Positions 27,726 through 35,891 of a stretch of 64,000 nucleotides of DNA are shown piece by piece. Within the stretch, counting starts at the first letter, position 1. Each line of letters starts with the position of its first letter. The stretch lies in the NCBI GenBank assembly GCA_902801365.1, contig CADCHY010000005.1, positions 1 to 64,000 on the forward strand, read 5' to 3'. The translations under genes were made by a program, and so were the position numbers. Source of the stretch: an uncultured Succiniclasticum sp. (GTDB lineage: Bacteria; Bacillota; Negativicutes; Acidaminococcales; Acidaminococcaceae). Below the pieces are notes generated by a model, which was not told the DNA's origin, did no database searches, and saw nothing but the letters and a program-made list of their open reading frames with translations.

Positions 27726-28505
27726 TTATTTCTTTACAGCACCGAACCATTTTGCGTAAAGCTTGTCATATTCGCCGTTTTTCTTCAGGTCCAGCAGAGC
27801 TTTGTTGATTTCTTTGGTCAGCGGGCTGTTCTTCTTCAGGGAAATGCCATAAGATTCTGCTTCCATGGTGTCGCCTACAATCTTGGCGTAATCTTTTCCG
27901 CCCCCGGTGGCCAGGAAGTATTCTGCAACGGGTTTGTCGATGATGACCGCTTCCACGCCTTTATTCTTCAATTCCAGGAAAACTTCCGCGTTGGTATTGA
28001 AGTTTTTAACTTTGGCGCCGGGGACCTTGGCTGCACGTTCCGCGCCGGTGGTGCCGATCTGGACCGCGATTCCCTTATTGTTCAGGTCATTTACGCTCTT
28101 TACCGCTGCGTTGTCTTTACCCACTACAACTACCAGGCCGGATACATAGTAAGGATCGCTCATGTCCACGGCCTTCTGACGGTCCGGTGTAATGCTCATA
28201 CCGGCAATGGCCACATCGATATTCCCGGCGTTGATGGCAGGAATCAGGGCATCAAAGCCCATGTTCAGGATTTCCACTTTCATGTTCAGCTGCTTGCCGA
28301 TAGCGCGGATCAGGTCCATGTCGAAGCCGTCAAATTCCTTGCTGCCTTCTTTCTGGAACTCAAAGGGAGCAAAGGTGGGTTCCGTTCCAACCTTCAAAAC
28401 TTTGGGAGCCGGAACGACCGGGGCTTTCTTATCTCCGCCGCCGCAGCCTGCTACCATCATAACAGCCATCAACAGGGTCATCATAAGCACTAATGCTTTT
28501 TTCAT
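27726..28505 (-). CDS. Amino-acid ABC transporter substrate-binding lipoprotein (second of two)
   Basis: 259 residues of the SBP_bac_3 family. Lipoprotein signal with lipobox VAGC. Visible motifs are GTEPTFAPFEF, GFDMDLIRAIG, DALIPAINAGNIDVAIAGM, and the DPYY loop. It lies 133 bp after a close paralogue. It captures an amino acid for the HisM/GlnQ-like transporter. Confidence 0.93.
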   Translation of the reverse strand: MKKALVLMMTLLMAVMMVAGCGGGDKKAPVVPAPKVLKVGTEPTFAPFEFQKEGSKEFDGFDMDLIRAIGKQLNMKVEILNMGFDALIPAINAGNIDVAIAGMSITPDRQKAVDMSDPYYVSGLVVVVGKDNAAVKSVNDLNNKGIAVQIGTTGAERAAKVPGAKVKNFNTNAEVFLELKNKGVEAVIIDKPVAEYFLATGGGKDYAKIVGDTMEAESYGISLKKNSPLTKEINKALLDLKKNGEYDKLYAKWFGAVKK

Positions 28506-28638
28506 TTTTTTGTTCTGCCTCCTCGCATTAATTAATTGTTCAGCATAATTCCAATTCTTGTAAAATCAAACGGACTTTACCGTTGCTAAACAAATAGTGT
28601 AAATCCTGTTACTTAACAGGAACTAAAAACGCTGTGTC

Positions 28639-29448
28639 TTATTTTGCGGGTTTGCTGCCAAACCATTTTTCATACAGCTTGTCATAGGTGCCGTTCTTCT
28701 TCAGGGCGTCCAGCGCTTTGTCAATTCCCTTGGCCAGTTCCGGATTCTTCTTGGAGATGACAATACCGTAATCTTCCGCAGTCAGAGGTTCACCCGCCAG
28801 TTTGGCATATTCGCTGCCGCCGTTCTTCAGGAAATACTGTAATACAGGAAGGTCGCTGATAACCGCATCCGCGCCCTTGTTCTTCAGTTCCATGCAGGCC
28901 AGATCGCTGGTATTGAAGGTCTTCACAACGGAGCCCTTGTCTTTCAGTTTTTCCCCGTACAGTGCGCCGGTCGTACCCAGTTGCACCGCAATCGTCTTAC
29001 CTTTCAAATCTTCAAATTTCTTGACATCGTTTACATCCTTGCGCACTACAAAGGCCAGTCCGGATTTGTAGTAAGGCTGGGAAAAGATGACCTGTTTCTT
29101 CCGTTCTTCCGTGATGCTGAAGCCCGCAATCGAAACGTCAATGTTGCCTGCATTGATTGCAGGAATCAGTGCGTCAAAGCCCATATTTTTGATAGTGCAT
29201 TTTTTGTAACCCATTTCCTTGGCGATAGCGCGGATCAGGTCCATGTCAAAGCCGGTAAATTCCTTGGAATCCTTCTCCGGAAATTCAAAAGGCGCAAAGG
29301 ACGGCTCCGTACCTACGATCAGTTCTTCTTTGACAGCCGGAGCTGCAGCCGGCTTCTTTTCCTCCTTCTTGTCCCCTCCGCCGCAGCCGGCAGCCAAAAT
29401 ACCCAGCGCCAGGACCAGAACGCTTAACAATACCGTAATTTTTTTCAT
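28639..29448 (-). CDS. Amino-acid ABC transporter substrate-binding lipoprotein (first of two)
   Basis: 269 residues, SBP_bac_3 family, lipobox LAAGC followed by GGGDKKEEKK. It matches the next gene along the whole length (GTEPSFAPFEF, GFDMDLIRAIA, GFDALIPAINAGNIDVSIAGF), so the pair arose by tandem duplication. The ligand-pocket stretch differs (SQPYYKSGLAFVV against SDPYYVSGLVVVV), which may widen the transporter's range. It is first in the operon behind a long structured leader. Confidence 0.93.
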   Translation of the reverse strand: MKKITVLLSVLVLALGILAAGCGGGDKKEEKKPAAAPAVKEELIVGTEPSFAPFEFPEKDSKEFTGFDMDLIRAIAKEMGYKKCTIKNMGFDALIPAINAGNIDVSIAGFSITEERKKQVIFSQPYYKSGLAFVVRKDVNDVKKFEDLKGKTIAVQLGTTGALYGEKLKDKGSVVKTFNTSDLACMELKNKGADAVISDLPVLQYFLKNGGSEYAKLAGEPLTAEDYGIVISKKNPELAKGIDKALDALKKNGTYDKLYEKWFGSKPAK

Positions 29449-29775
29449 TTACTTCCCCTCCAAACCTGTTATTCAATACCGATACTCCGGGCAGATACTT
29501 TTTATAAGGCCAGGCTTTGCCTGGCGCAGGATACCGGGAAACCGGTTTAAGACCTGCCTGAATAAAAACGCCCCGGCTGACCTGGTTTTCGCCCCCACAC
29601 CCGCCTGCTGGAAGGTTCGCTCCTAAGCAACTGCTCCCCACTACTGCTCCTCTCGTTATTAACGGCAGGACTTACTTCTAAGCTGCACCGTGCTCACAGT
29701 AATTTTACTGCTTACGTGGATCGTTTCGCCTGCAACTGGCATCGACTTTCAACCACAGACCCGGATTGTTTTTAT
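29449..29775 (-). promoter_or_regulatory. Long structured 5' leader of the amino-acid ABC operon
   Basis: The predicted transcript start is near 29775, giving about 327 nt of untranslated RNA with no ORF of note. Near the ribosome site is a three-way junction: GGCAG (29558-29554, minus) with CTGCC (29494-29490), enclosing hairpins ACCGG/CCGGT (29533-29545) and GCCAGGC/GCCTGGC (29509-29525). The 5' half is purine-rich with repeated GGAGC words. Length and structure suggest a cis-regulatory RNA. It does not clearly match lysine, T-box, glycine or cobalamin elements by eye. Confidence 0.55.
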
Positions 29776-29781
29776 TCACTT

Positions 29782-29810
29782 AATATAGCACACAAAACCG
29801 AATAATTCAA
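29782..29810 (-). promoter_or_regulatory. Promoter of the amino-acid ABC operon
   Basis: On the minus strand TTGAAT (29810-29805), a 17-bp spacer and TATATT (29787-29782). Confidence 0.75.
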
Positions 29811-29910
29811 GCATTTCATAACACTGTTTACAGCTTTGCCGTTATGTGTTTAATAATTAACATTTTGAACATAATATGACGAACCTGCTTTTGGCGAATT
29901 ACAGTTTGTC

Positions 29911-29939
29911 TTGACGGATTCTTTCAAAGCCACTATACT
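29911..29939 (+). promoter_or_regulatory. Promoter of the HD-GYP gene
   Basis: TTGACG (29911-29916), a 17-bp spacer and TATACT (29934-29939). It is divergent from the ABC promoter 100 bp away. Confidence 0.8.
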
Positions 29940-29945
29940 ATACTT

Positions 29946-30102
29946 ACCTGAAAAAAACCGAAACCATAACCGGATCCGCTCCGGTTTTATTTATCTGACA
30001 AACAATACAAAGACTTATGGGAATGCCGGTGCAACGCGATTACGCGGACCGGAAAAGAAGCCGGCAAATCCATGCAATACAATTAAGTACGGACGTGATA
30101 TT
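29946..30102 (+). promoter_or_regulatory. 5' leader of the HD-GYP gene with terminator-like hairpin
   Basis: About 157 nt of untranslated RNA. AACCGGA (29968-29974) pairs with TCCGGTT (29980-29986), followed by TTATTTAT, like an early terminator. Further on CCGGT/ACCGG (30026-30052) encloses CGCG/CGCG, and GCCGGC at 30060-30065 offers an alternative partner. This could be an attenuator or small riboswitch; no known class is recognised. Confidence 0.45.
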
Positions 30103-30825
30103 ATGCTTTCTATTCCTCAGTATCTTGATTTTGCCTATACAGGGAAGACGAAAGAGATCTGCAGCTTTTTTCTTGAACTTTTACAGCGTAAGAACGAAGT
30201 GCTGTATCTGCATTCGCAACAGGTAGCTAATTATTCGGCCAGCGTGGCCGCCAAGCTGGGACTTTCCAGAAAGGAGATCGGTATCATCCGGACAGCGGCG
30301 CTGATGCACGATATCGGTCTTTTAAGCGTTCCCAACAGCATCATGAATAAATTCCCGTATCTGAGCACCCGTGAAATGGCCCAATACAAGCGGCATTGTA
30401 TCGCCGGCTGCAGCATGTTGGAAAACATGGAAGAGTTCTCCGGTATCATTGACCTGATCCGCAGCCATCATGAAAAATGGGACGGTACCGGGTATCCTAA
30501 GCGTCTGAAAGGCGTGAACATCCCTCTCGGCGCACGGATCATTGCCGTAGCGGATTATTACGACAGCGTGATCAATCCCTGCGCCACCCAGTGGCAGAAA
30601 AGCCATCAGGAAGCGTTGCAGGAACTGTTAAGCGCCATGGGGACCGCTTTCGATCCGGAAATCGTAAAAGCCTTTATTGAAGCCATTGTTCCCGGAAATA
30701 CCATCAAACCGGTTCCGGTTTTCAACAAAAAAGGTCCCAGGGAAAAGACCAAAACGGCTGCCGCGGCATTGTCTTCCGTCGCAACAAAGGTATCTGAAAC
30801 CAGCAAACTCAAAGATTACGAATAA
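30103..30825 (+). CDS. HD-GYP domain protein, putative cyclic-di-nucleotide phosphodiesterase
   Basis: 240 residues from the ATG at 30103; an ATG at 29911 lies on the promoter and is rejected. Metal-binding HD motif HDIG and the GYP-type motif HHEKWDGTGYP are intact, so hydrolysis of c-di-GMP (or a related cyclic dinucleotide) is possible. There is no receiver or membrane domain; a short N-terminal helical region precedes HD, and a basic tail ends the protein. It stands alone between its own promoter and terminator. Confidence 0.85.
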   Translation: MLSIPQYLDFAYTGKTKEICSFFLELLQRKNEVLYLHSQQVANYSASVAAKLGLSRKEIGIIRTAALMHDIGLLSVPNSIMNKFPYLSTREMAQYKRHCIAGCSMLENMEEFSGIIDLIRSHHEKWDGTGYPKRLKGVNIPLGARIIAVADYYDSVINPCATQWQKSHQEALQELLSAMGTAFDPEIVKAFIEAIVPGNTIKPVPVFNKKGPREKTKTAAAALSSVATKVSETSKLKDYE

Positions 30826-30829
30826 AATA

Positions 30830-30872
30830 AACAGCAGGTTACAAGATTTCTATGCAGCCTGCTGTTTTTTAT
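30830..30872. terminator. Bidirectional terminator between the HD-GYP and CoA-transferase genes
   Basis: AACAGCAGG (30830-30838) pairs with CCTGCTGTT (30858-30866); T6 follows on plus and TTTATTTTATT on minus. Confidence 0.85.
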
Positions 30873-30873
30873 T

Positions 30874-32004
30874 TCACTTTTCCGTTATTTCTTTCAACAG
30901 ATCTTCCGTATCTTCTCCCAGACGGGGAGCTCTCCGGTAAAAGGCACAAGGCGTTTTGGAAAACTTGGGAACGAAGCCCATGGTTCTGTAATTGCCCAGT
31001 TCCGGATCCTCTATATCCAATACCATTTCGTCAGCTTTCGCCTGCTCTGTCGCTACAGCCTCATCATAATTCAGCACCGGCTCAAAACAGGCATCGGATC
31101 CTCTGGCCAGTTCCGCCCACTCTGCCATGGTTTTTCCGGCAATGATAGCGGCAAGTTCTTCTTTCAACATGGGATAATTCTTCTCATCACGGATCGCCGT
31201 GACCAGATCCGGCCGGTCCAACACCTTGCACAGCTTTGTCCAGAATTTTTCCTCCAGACAGCCCACGCTCATGTACCTGCCGTCCTTTGTCCGGTACACG
31301 TTATAATTGGGGTTGGCGCCGCTGAGCCAGTTGTTGCCCCGTACATTCACGAACCCGTTACCGAAATAGGTAGCGCTGACGCCGGGCACCAGGGCCAGGC
31401 AGATATCAAACAGGGAAATGCTGATCTCCTGCCCTTCCCCTGTCCGGTCCGCATGCCGCAGCGCAGCCAGGATCGACATGCCCGCCAGGGCGGAAGCCTG
31501 CATGTCCGCTGCCAGCACACCGGGTATAGACGGCTTTCCGTCCTTTTCCCCGCTGAGGGAAATCAGGCCCGCAAGGCTCTGATAACCGATATCGTGATCC
31601 GCCTGCTTCACCAGGGGCCCCTGTTTTCCATAACCGGTAATAGAACAATAGACGATTTTCGGATTAACTTTTTTTACCGTGGCAAAATCAACCCCCAGCT
31701 TTTCCATTACGCCGGGACGATAACTCTCCACCACTACATGAGCGGTTTTTGCCAGTTCAAGGAAGATTTTCCTGTCCTTTTCCTGTTTCAGGTCCAGAGC
31801 CACGCTCTTCTTGTTACGGTTCACTTCCATAAACCAGCAGGCAAAATCGCCCCTCCGGGGCACGAAGTCCCGGGAGTAGTCACCTTTAACCGGTTCTTCA
31901 ATTTTAATGACATCCGCCCCCATATCCGCGAACAGGCGGGTACAGAAGGGGCCGGGCAAAAGCCGTGACAGGTCAAGCACTCTGATGTCCTGTAAGGGTC
32001 CCAT
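30874..32004 (-). CDS. CaiB/BaiF family (class III) CoA transferase
   Basis: 376 residues. Start VLDLSRLLPGPFCTRLFADMGADVIKIE and the candidate catalytic aspartate in PGVLAADMQASALAG match family III CoA transferases, which move CoA between acyl-CoA and a free acid. Alpha-methylacyl-CoA racemases share the fold, so a racemase is the main alternative. No acyl-CoA synthetase or dehydrogenase is adjacent, so the substrate is open. Confidence 0.88.
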   Translation of the reverse strand: MGPLQDIRVLDLSRLLPGPFCTRLFADMGADVIKIEEPVKGDYSRDFVPRRGDFACWFMEVNRNKKSVALDLKQEKDRKIFLELAKTAHVVVESYRPGVMEKLGVDFATVKKVNPKIVYCSITGYGKQGPLVKQADHDIGYQSLAGLISLSGEKDGKPSIPGVLAADMQASALAGMSILAALRHADRTGEGQEISISLFDICLALVPGVSATYFGNGFVNVRGNNWLSGANPNYNVYRTKDGRYMSVGCLEEKFWTKLCKVLDRPDLVTAIRDEKNYPMLKEELAAIIAGKTMAEWAELARGSDACFEPVLNYDEAVATEQAKADEMVLDIEDPELGNYRTMGFVPKFSKTPCAFYRRAPRLGEDTEDLLKEITEK

Positions 32005-32154
32005 GGTTTCACTCCTATCTTGTCCTAACCTAGCATATTTCTATTTGCTATTCTTATTTTAATCTGTTGAACATCGGTTGACAAGTGAAACAGAAAAACG
32101 TAAACTTTAAAGAACAACGATTACGAAATTATAAAGTGCAAAGGAGTTACAATC

Positions 32155-32631
32155 ATGTCTGTGGAACGCGCCAGAGAGTTTCTGTCCCGGTTCGGGATGG
32201 AAGATAAGATTATTACCTTCAAGGAGTCCAGCGCTACGGTAGAACTGGCTGCCAAGGCCGCCGGTACGGAACCGGCCCGCATCGCCAAAACGCTTTCCTT
32301 TGCAGGAAAAGAAAATCCTGTTTTAATTGTAACTGCCGGGGATACAAAAATCGATAATGCTAAGTTTAAACACTTTTTCGGCATGAAAGCCCACATGCTC
32401 CCCTTTGCTGAAGTGGAGGAACAGATTGGCCACGCTCCGGGCGGAGTCTGCCCTTTCGGTGTGAACGAAGGCGTCAAAGTGTATCTGGATATTTCCATGA
32501 AACGCTTCCCCACCATGTTCCCCGCTGCGGGAGAAGAGAACAACGCCATCGAGCTGACGCCGGAGGAACTGGAAAAGTACACCGTCAACGAAGGCTGGGT
32601 GGATCTCTGCAAGGGATGGCAGGAGAACTGA
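32155..32631 (+). CDS. YbaK/EbsC-type aminoacyl-tRNA deacylase
   Basis: 158 residues, full length for the YbaK/ProX editing-domain family. Visible are the lysine in AKTLSF, the GDTKID stretch, and GGVCPFGVNEGVKVYLD. Members in this group hydrolyse mischarged tRNA in trans (for example Cys- or Ala-tRNA-Pro). It has a GGAG site before ATG and no clear operon partner. Confidence 0.88.
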   Translation: MSVERAREFLSRFGMEDKIITFKESSATVELAAKAAGTEPARIAKTLSFAGKENPVLIVTAGDTKIDNAKFKHFFGMKAHMLPFAEVEEQIGHAPGGVCPFGVNEGVKVYLDISMKRFPTMFPAAGEENNAIELTPEELEKYTVNEGWVDLCKGWQEN

Positions 32632-32722
32632 GCGGCAACTGACCCGGCACAGCTGCCATCAATCCGTTTACATGTCTGTCAGCAATTGAATCAGTTTACT
32701 ATTTCAGCGTTGTTTTTAAGCG

Positions 32723-32784
32723 ACAAAAAACCGTAATGCCTCGGAACGCATTTTCCTTAATAAATATGCTCTCCGACATTACGG
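32723..32784 (-). terminator. Terminator after tctA
   Basis: CCGTAATG (32731-32738) pairs with CATTACGG (32777-32784), with inner TCGGA/TCCGA pairing. The minus-strand tail is TTTTTTGT. Confidence 0.85.
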
Positions 32785-32789
32785 CTTAT

Positions 32790-34265
32790 TTATCTTTTCT
32801 TTTTCATCACAAAGGGTGCAACCAGGGATATCACAGCGGCTGCCAGGAAAAACAGGCAGATCGGTCTTGTAAAGAAGATCGCGGGATTACCGTCACTCAT
32901 GATCAGCGATCCAACAAAATTCTGTTCCGCCATACCGCCTAAAATAATGCCGATAATCACTGCGCTCATGGAAAACTTCAGCTTATTCAGAAAATAGCCC
33001 AGGATACCGCTGGCTACCATGATGTACACGTCTGTCATGGAATTTCCATAGCTGTAAGTACCTACAAATGTCATCAGCATAATGATGGGGAGCAAAATCG
33101 TATTCGGTACGTTGGTCAGCTTCACGAACAGCCGGATCAGGGAATACCCCATGCAGGCCATAATAATGTTGGCCATAAGCAAACCGATAAAAATCGCGTA
33201 TACATCCGGAGCTTTATCAATAAACAGCAATGGACCCGGCTGCAGGCCCTGTACCATCAGGGCGCCCATCATGATTGCGGTAGCCCCGTCCCCGGGAATG
33301 CCTAACGTCAGAACCGGGATAAACGCCCCACCGCTGACCGCGTTATTACCCGCTTCCGGCGCTGCCACCCCTTCTGGCTCACCATGCCCGAAATTTTCAC
33401 TGTTATTGCTCCACCGTTTAGCCTGGTCGTAGGCCACAAAACTGGCAATATCCCCTCCCGTTCCCGGGATACAGCCAATAAATGTTCCTATTGCGCTGCT
33501 GCGCAGCATAGTCACAAAACATCGTTTCAAATCTGTCAGTGACGGAAGCACATTGTCAATGGAAACATGCTGCTGAAGCTGTGTTTTCTGCCAGCAGTCC
33601 TCCACACTCTGTAACGTCTGCGAGAGGGCAAACACGCCAATCAGGATGGGGATGAAACTAACCCCGCCCAACAGATACGTCGTGTTCAGTGTAAAACGGA
33701 TGGCCCCGCTCATGGCATCAATACCGACCGTGGCTAAAAAAAGACCGATAATGCCTCCCATGATCCCTTTGATCACGTTACCGCTGGAAACACTGGTAAT
33801 TATGGATAACCCGAATACCGCAAGGGCAAAATATTCCGGTTTGGAGAACTGTAGCGAAATCTTGGCCAGAAGCGGCGCGCAGATAATCAGGCAAACGGTA
33901 CTGAAGACTCCCCCGAAAGCACTGGCCGTAGTGGAAAGCCCCAACGCCCGGCCAGGCTGCCGCAGTTCTACTGCCATGGGATAACCGTCCAGGGTCGTAG
34001 CCACACTGGCAGGGGTGCCCGGAGTCTTTAACAGGATAGCGCTGATGCTTCCCCCGTAAATCGCGCCGCAGTAAATTCCCAGCAGCATCAGTATGCCGGC
34101 CATACCTTTAAACGCAAAAGCCAGAGGCAACAGCAACGCCAGTCCCATATTCACGGAAAGGCCCGGCATGGCGCCGAACATAATTCCCACGCCCACGCCA
34201 AAAATCAGGCACACAAAATTGAAAGGATCTGCTATCATTCCCAACGCTGTAATAATATCCGCCAT
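32790..34265 (-). CDS. tctA: Tripartite tricarboxylate transporter, large membrane subunit
   Basis: 491 residues with about twelve membrane helices and the TctA signature regions (GAMPGLSVNMGLALLLPLAF, KTPGTPASVATTLDGYP). With TctB and a binding protein it imports carboxylates using an ion gradient. It follows tctB by 10 bp. The substrate could be citrate, another di/tricarboxylate or an aromatic acid. Confidence 0.93.
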   Translation of the reverse strand: MADIITALGMIADPFNFVCLIFGVGVGIMFGAMPGLSVNMGLALLLPLAFAFKGMAGILMLLGIYCGAIYGGSISAILLKTPGTPASVATTLDGYPMAVELRQPGRALGLSTTASAFGGVFSTVCLIICAPLLAKISLQFSKPEYFALAVFGLSIITSVSSGNVIKGIMGGIIGLFLATVGIDAMSGAIRFTLNTTYLLGGVSFIPILIGVFALSQTLQSVEDCWQKTQLQQHVSIDNVLPSLTDLKRCFVTMLRSSAIGTFIGCIPGTGGDIASFVAYDQAKRWSNNSENFGHGEPEGVAAPEAGNNAVSGGAFIPVLTLGIPGDGATAIMMGALMVQGLQPGPLLFIDKAPDVYAIFIGLLMANIIMACMGYSLIRLFVKLTNVPNTILLPIIMLMTFVGTYSYGNSMTDVYIMVASGILGYFLNKLKFSMSAVIIGIILGGMAEQNFVGSLIMSDGNPAIFFTRPICLFFLAAAVISLVAPFVMKKKR

Positions 34266-34275
34266 TTTCGTCCTC

Positions 34276-34746
34276 CTACTCTAAAAACACAGAGGACGGG
34301 AGCGACGTATGGAGAAGCTGCCCGAACACAAGGTAAATAAACAGCGTTACTCCTACCGCGGTAAAAAGCATCAGCTTCTTATCCCGGCACTCCAGCCGGT
34401 GCATAATGCAGGGAATCAGAACCACAGCCGCAGCATAAAAACCAATCAGATGGATCAGTCCGCAAAATAGTACCAGCAGAGCCATCATCACATAAACCTG
34501 CCGGTTGGCCGCAGTGCCCAGAATCACTTTTTCCACCGTCAGTTCCTGACGGTGGCATAACGTATAAACAGCTAAAACCAGGGCCGCGACGGCCAACGCC
34601 AGCCCCAGCAGGAACGGCCAGAAACCGGGCCCCGGCCCCTGCTCCGTAATCTCCATGGGAAAGCCGGCGGACGCGCCCATAATCGCTCCGCCGATAATCA
34701 TCCCCATCACAAACACCACAAAATTACAAAATTTCATGGAAACCAT
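34276..34746 (-). CDS. tctB: Tripartite tricarboxylate transporter, small membrane subunit
   Basis: 156 residues, four predicted membrane helices, TctB family length and place (between tctC and tctA). The helices include FVVFVMGMIIGGAIMGASAGF and FLLGLALAVAALVLAVYTL. It is poorly conserved in the family, so the assignment rests largely on context. Confidence 0.87.
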   Translation of the reverse strand: MVSMKFCNFVVFVMGMIIGGAIMGASAGFPMEITEQGPGPGFWPFLLGLALAVAALVLAVYTLCHRQELTVEKVILGTAANRQVYVMMALLVLFCGLIHLIGFYAAAVVLIPCIMHRLECRDKKLMLFTAVGVTLFIYLVFGQLLHTSLPSSVFLE

Positions 34747-34769
34747 ACTATAACTCCCTGATTTGAAGA

Positions 34770-34840
34770 AGCCGTAGCGATATCGATGTACCGCTGCGGC
34801 TTTTTATTAAGGAAGTACGGGTCAGTTCTGCCGTACTTCC
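34770..34840 (-). terminator. Two stem-loops between tctC and tctB
   Basis: Minus-strand order: GGAAGTACGG/CCGTACTTCC (34811-34840, 10-bp stem, tail TTAATAAAAA), then AGCCGCAGCG/CGCTACGGCT (34770-34801). The poor T-tracts suggest a leaky terminator or a 3'-end protecting structure that favours binding-protein mRNA. Confidence 0.6.
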
Positions 34841-34849
34841 TAAACGGTT

Positions 34850-35812
34850 CTACTTTTTCAGGAATTTCGCGTACATGGCGTCGTCGTCCGCCATCATCTT
34901 ATCGCAGGCATCACCGATGATCGCCGTGGGATCAATACCCTGTTTCTTGAAATAATCCTTAAATTCTTTGCTGTTGCACACCTTTTCGGCAGCCTTGCGC
35001 AACACATCCATTTTTTCTTTCGGCGTACCCTTCGGAGCTACCAGAGCCGCCCAGGCACGGATCGCCATAGGATGGCCCAGTTCCTTAAAGGTCGGAACAT
35101 TGGGATAGAATTCACTACGGGTATCCGCCATCACGGCCAGAATTTTCAGCGCGCCTGCATCAATCTGGCTCTTGAACACACTGGGATCCGCCAGGGTCGC
35201 TTCAATGTGTTTGCCTGCCAGGGCAGCCGCAATGTCGGCGCTTCCCTTCGGATAGGGAACATGTTTAAACTTTACCCCAAACTCCTTTTCAAAATTCAGC
35301 GCAGCAATATGCCAGATGGCGCCGGTACCGGAGTTCCCCATGGAAACCTTGCCGGTATTGTCTTTTGCATATTTTACAAACTCATCCAGGTTATTGTACG
35401 GTGCTTCCTTCGTAACGATCAGAGCTGCGGGAGCCGCAATAGGGGCACACACGGAGACATAATCCTTGTTGGTCACGGTTGCTTTGCCCTGATGGGGAAA
35501 CATAGCCAACTCTACCGTTACCATACCTAAGGTATGTCCGTCCGGTTTCGCCTTGGACAGTTCCACCATACCGGTAATACCGCCACCATCCGGTTTATTT
35601 ACGGGAACAAACTTGCTTCCCTGTAATTCCTTTTGCAGAAACGAAATCAGCCCACGGGCACTGGTATCCGTACCACCGCCCGGTGCTTTCGGAATGATAA
35701 CGGTTATGTCACCGTCTGCCGGATACGCCGCTTTCTTTTCCGCACTGCCGCCACAGCCGACCACACCTAAAAGCATCGCTGTCAGCATCAATAAAGTTAA
35801 TAGCTTTTTCAT
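34850..35812 (-). CDS. tctC: Tripartite tricarboxylate transporter substrate-binding lipoprotein (Bug family)
   Basis: 320 residues from the ATG at 35812, which follows GGAGGAG; an ATG ten codons upstream precedes the ribosome site. Lipobox GVVGC, then the Bug-family fold with IIPKAPGGGTDTSARGL and NKPDGGGITGM near the ligand loops. A lipoprotein anchor fits a receptor held near the inner membrane in this lineage. Confidence 0.92.
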   Translation of the reverse strand: MKKLLTLLMLTAMLLGVVGCGGSAEKKAAYPADGDITVIIPKAPGGGTDTSARGLISFLQKELQGSKFVPVNKPDGGGITGMVELSKAKPDGHTLGMVTVELAMFPHQGKATVTNKDYVSVCAPIAAPAALIVTKEAPYNNLDEFVKYAKDNTGKVSMGNSGTGAIWHIAALNFEKEFGVKFKHVPYPKGSADIAAALAGKHIEATLADPSVFKSQIDAGALKILAVMADTRSEFYPNVPTFKELGHPMAIRAWAALVAPKGTPKEKMDVLRKAAEKVCNSKEFKDYFKKQGIDPTAIIGDACDKMMADDDAMYAKFLKK

Positions 35813-35891
35813 TGATTCTCCTCCCCTTTTGATTAATTTCAACGCAATTTATTTTATCATATTCTGCGGCTTCCTGCTATATAAAAACGCA

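Noticed and set aside
29449..29640. Cobalamin-like words (CAGGATACC ... GACCTGCC) on the plus strand and AGAGGAGC on the minus strand, suggesting a cobalamin, lysine or T-box element
   Set aside because: The order of the conserved boxes does not fit: no B12-box context, no GAUGA/GCCGAAG pattern of lysine switches and no UGGNACCGCG of T-boxes. Kept as an unassigned leader.
29911..30102. N-terminal extension of the HD-GYP protein from the ATG at 29911
   Set aside because: The extension covers the -35 and -10 elements and hairpins and is low in similarity to any domain; the ATG at 30103 fits the HD-GYP fold.
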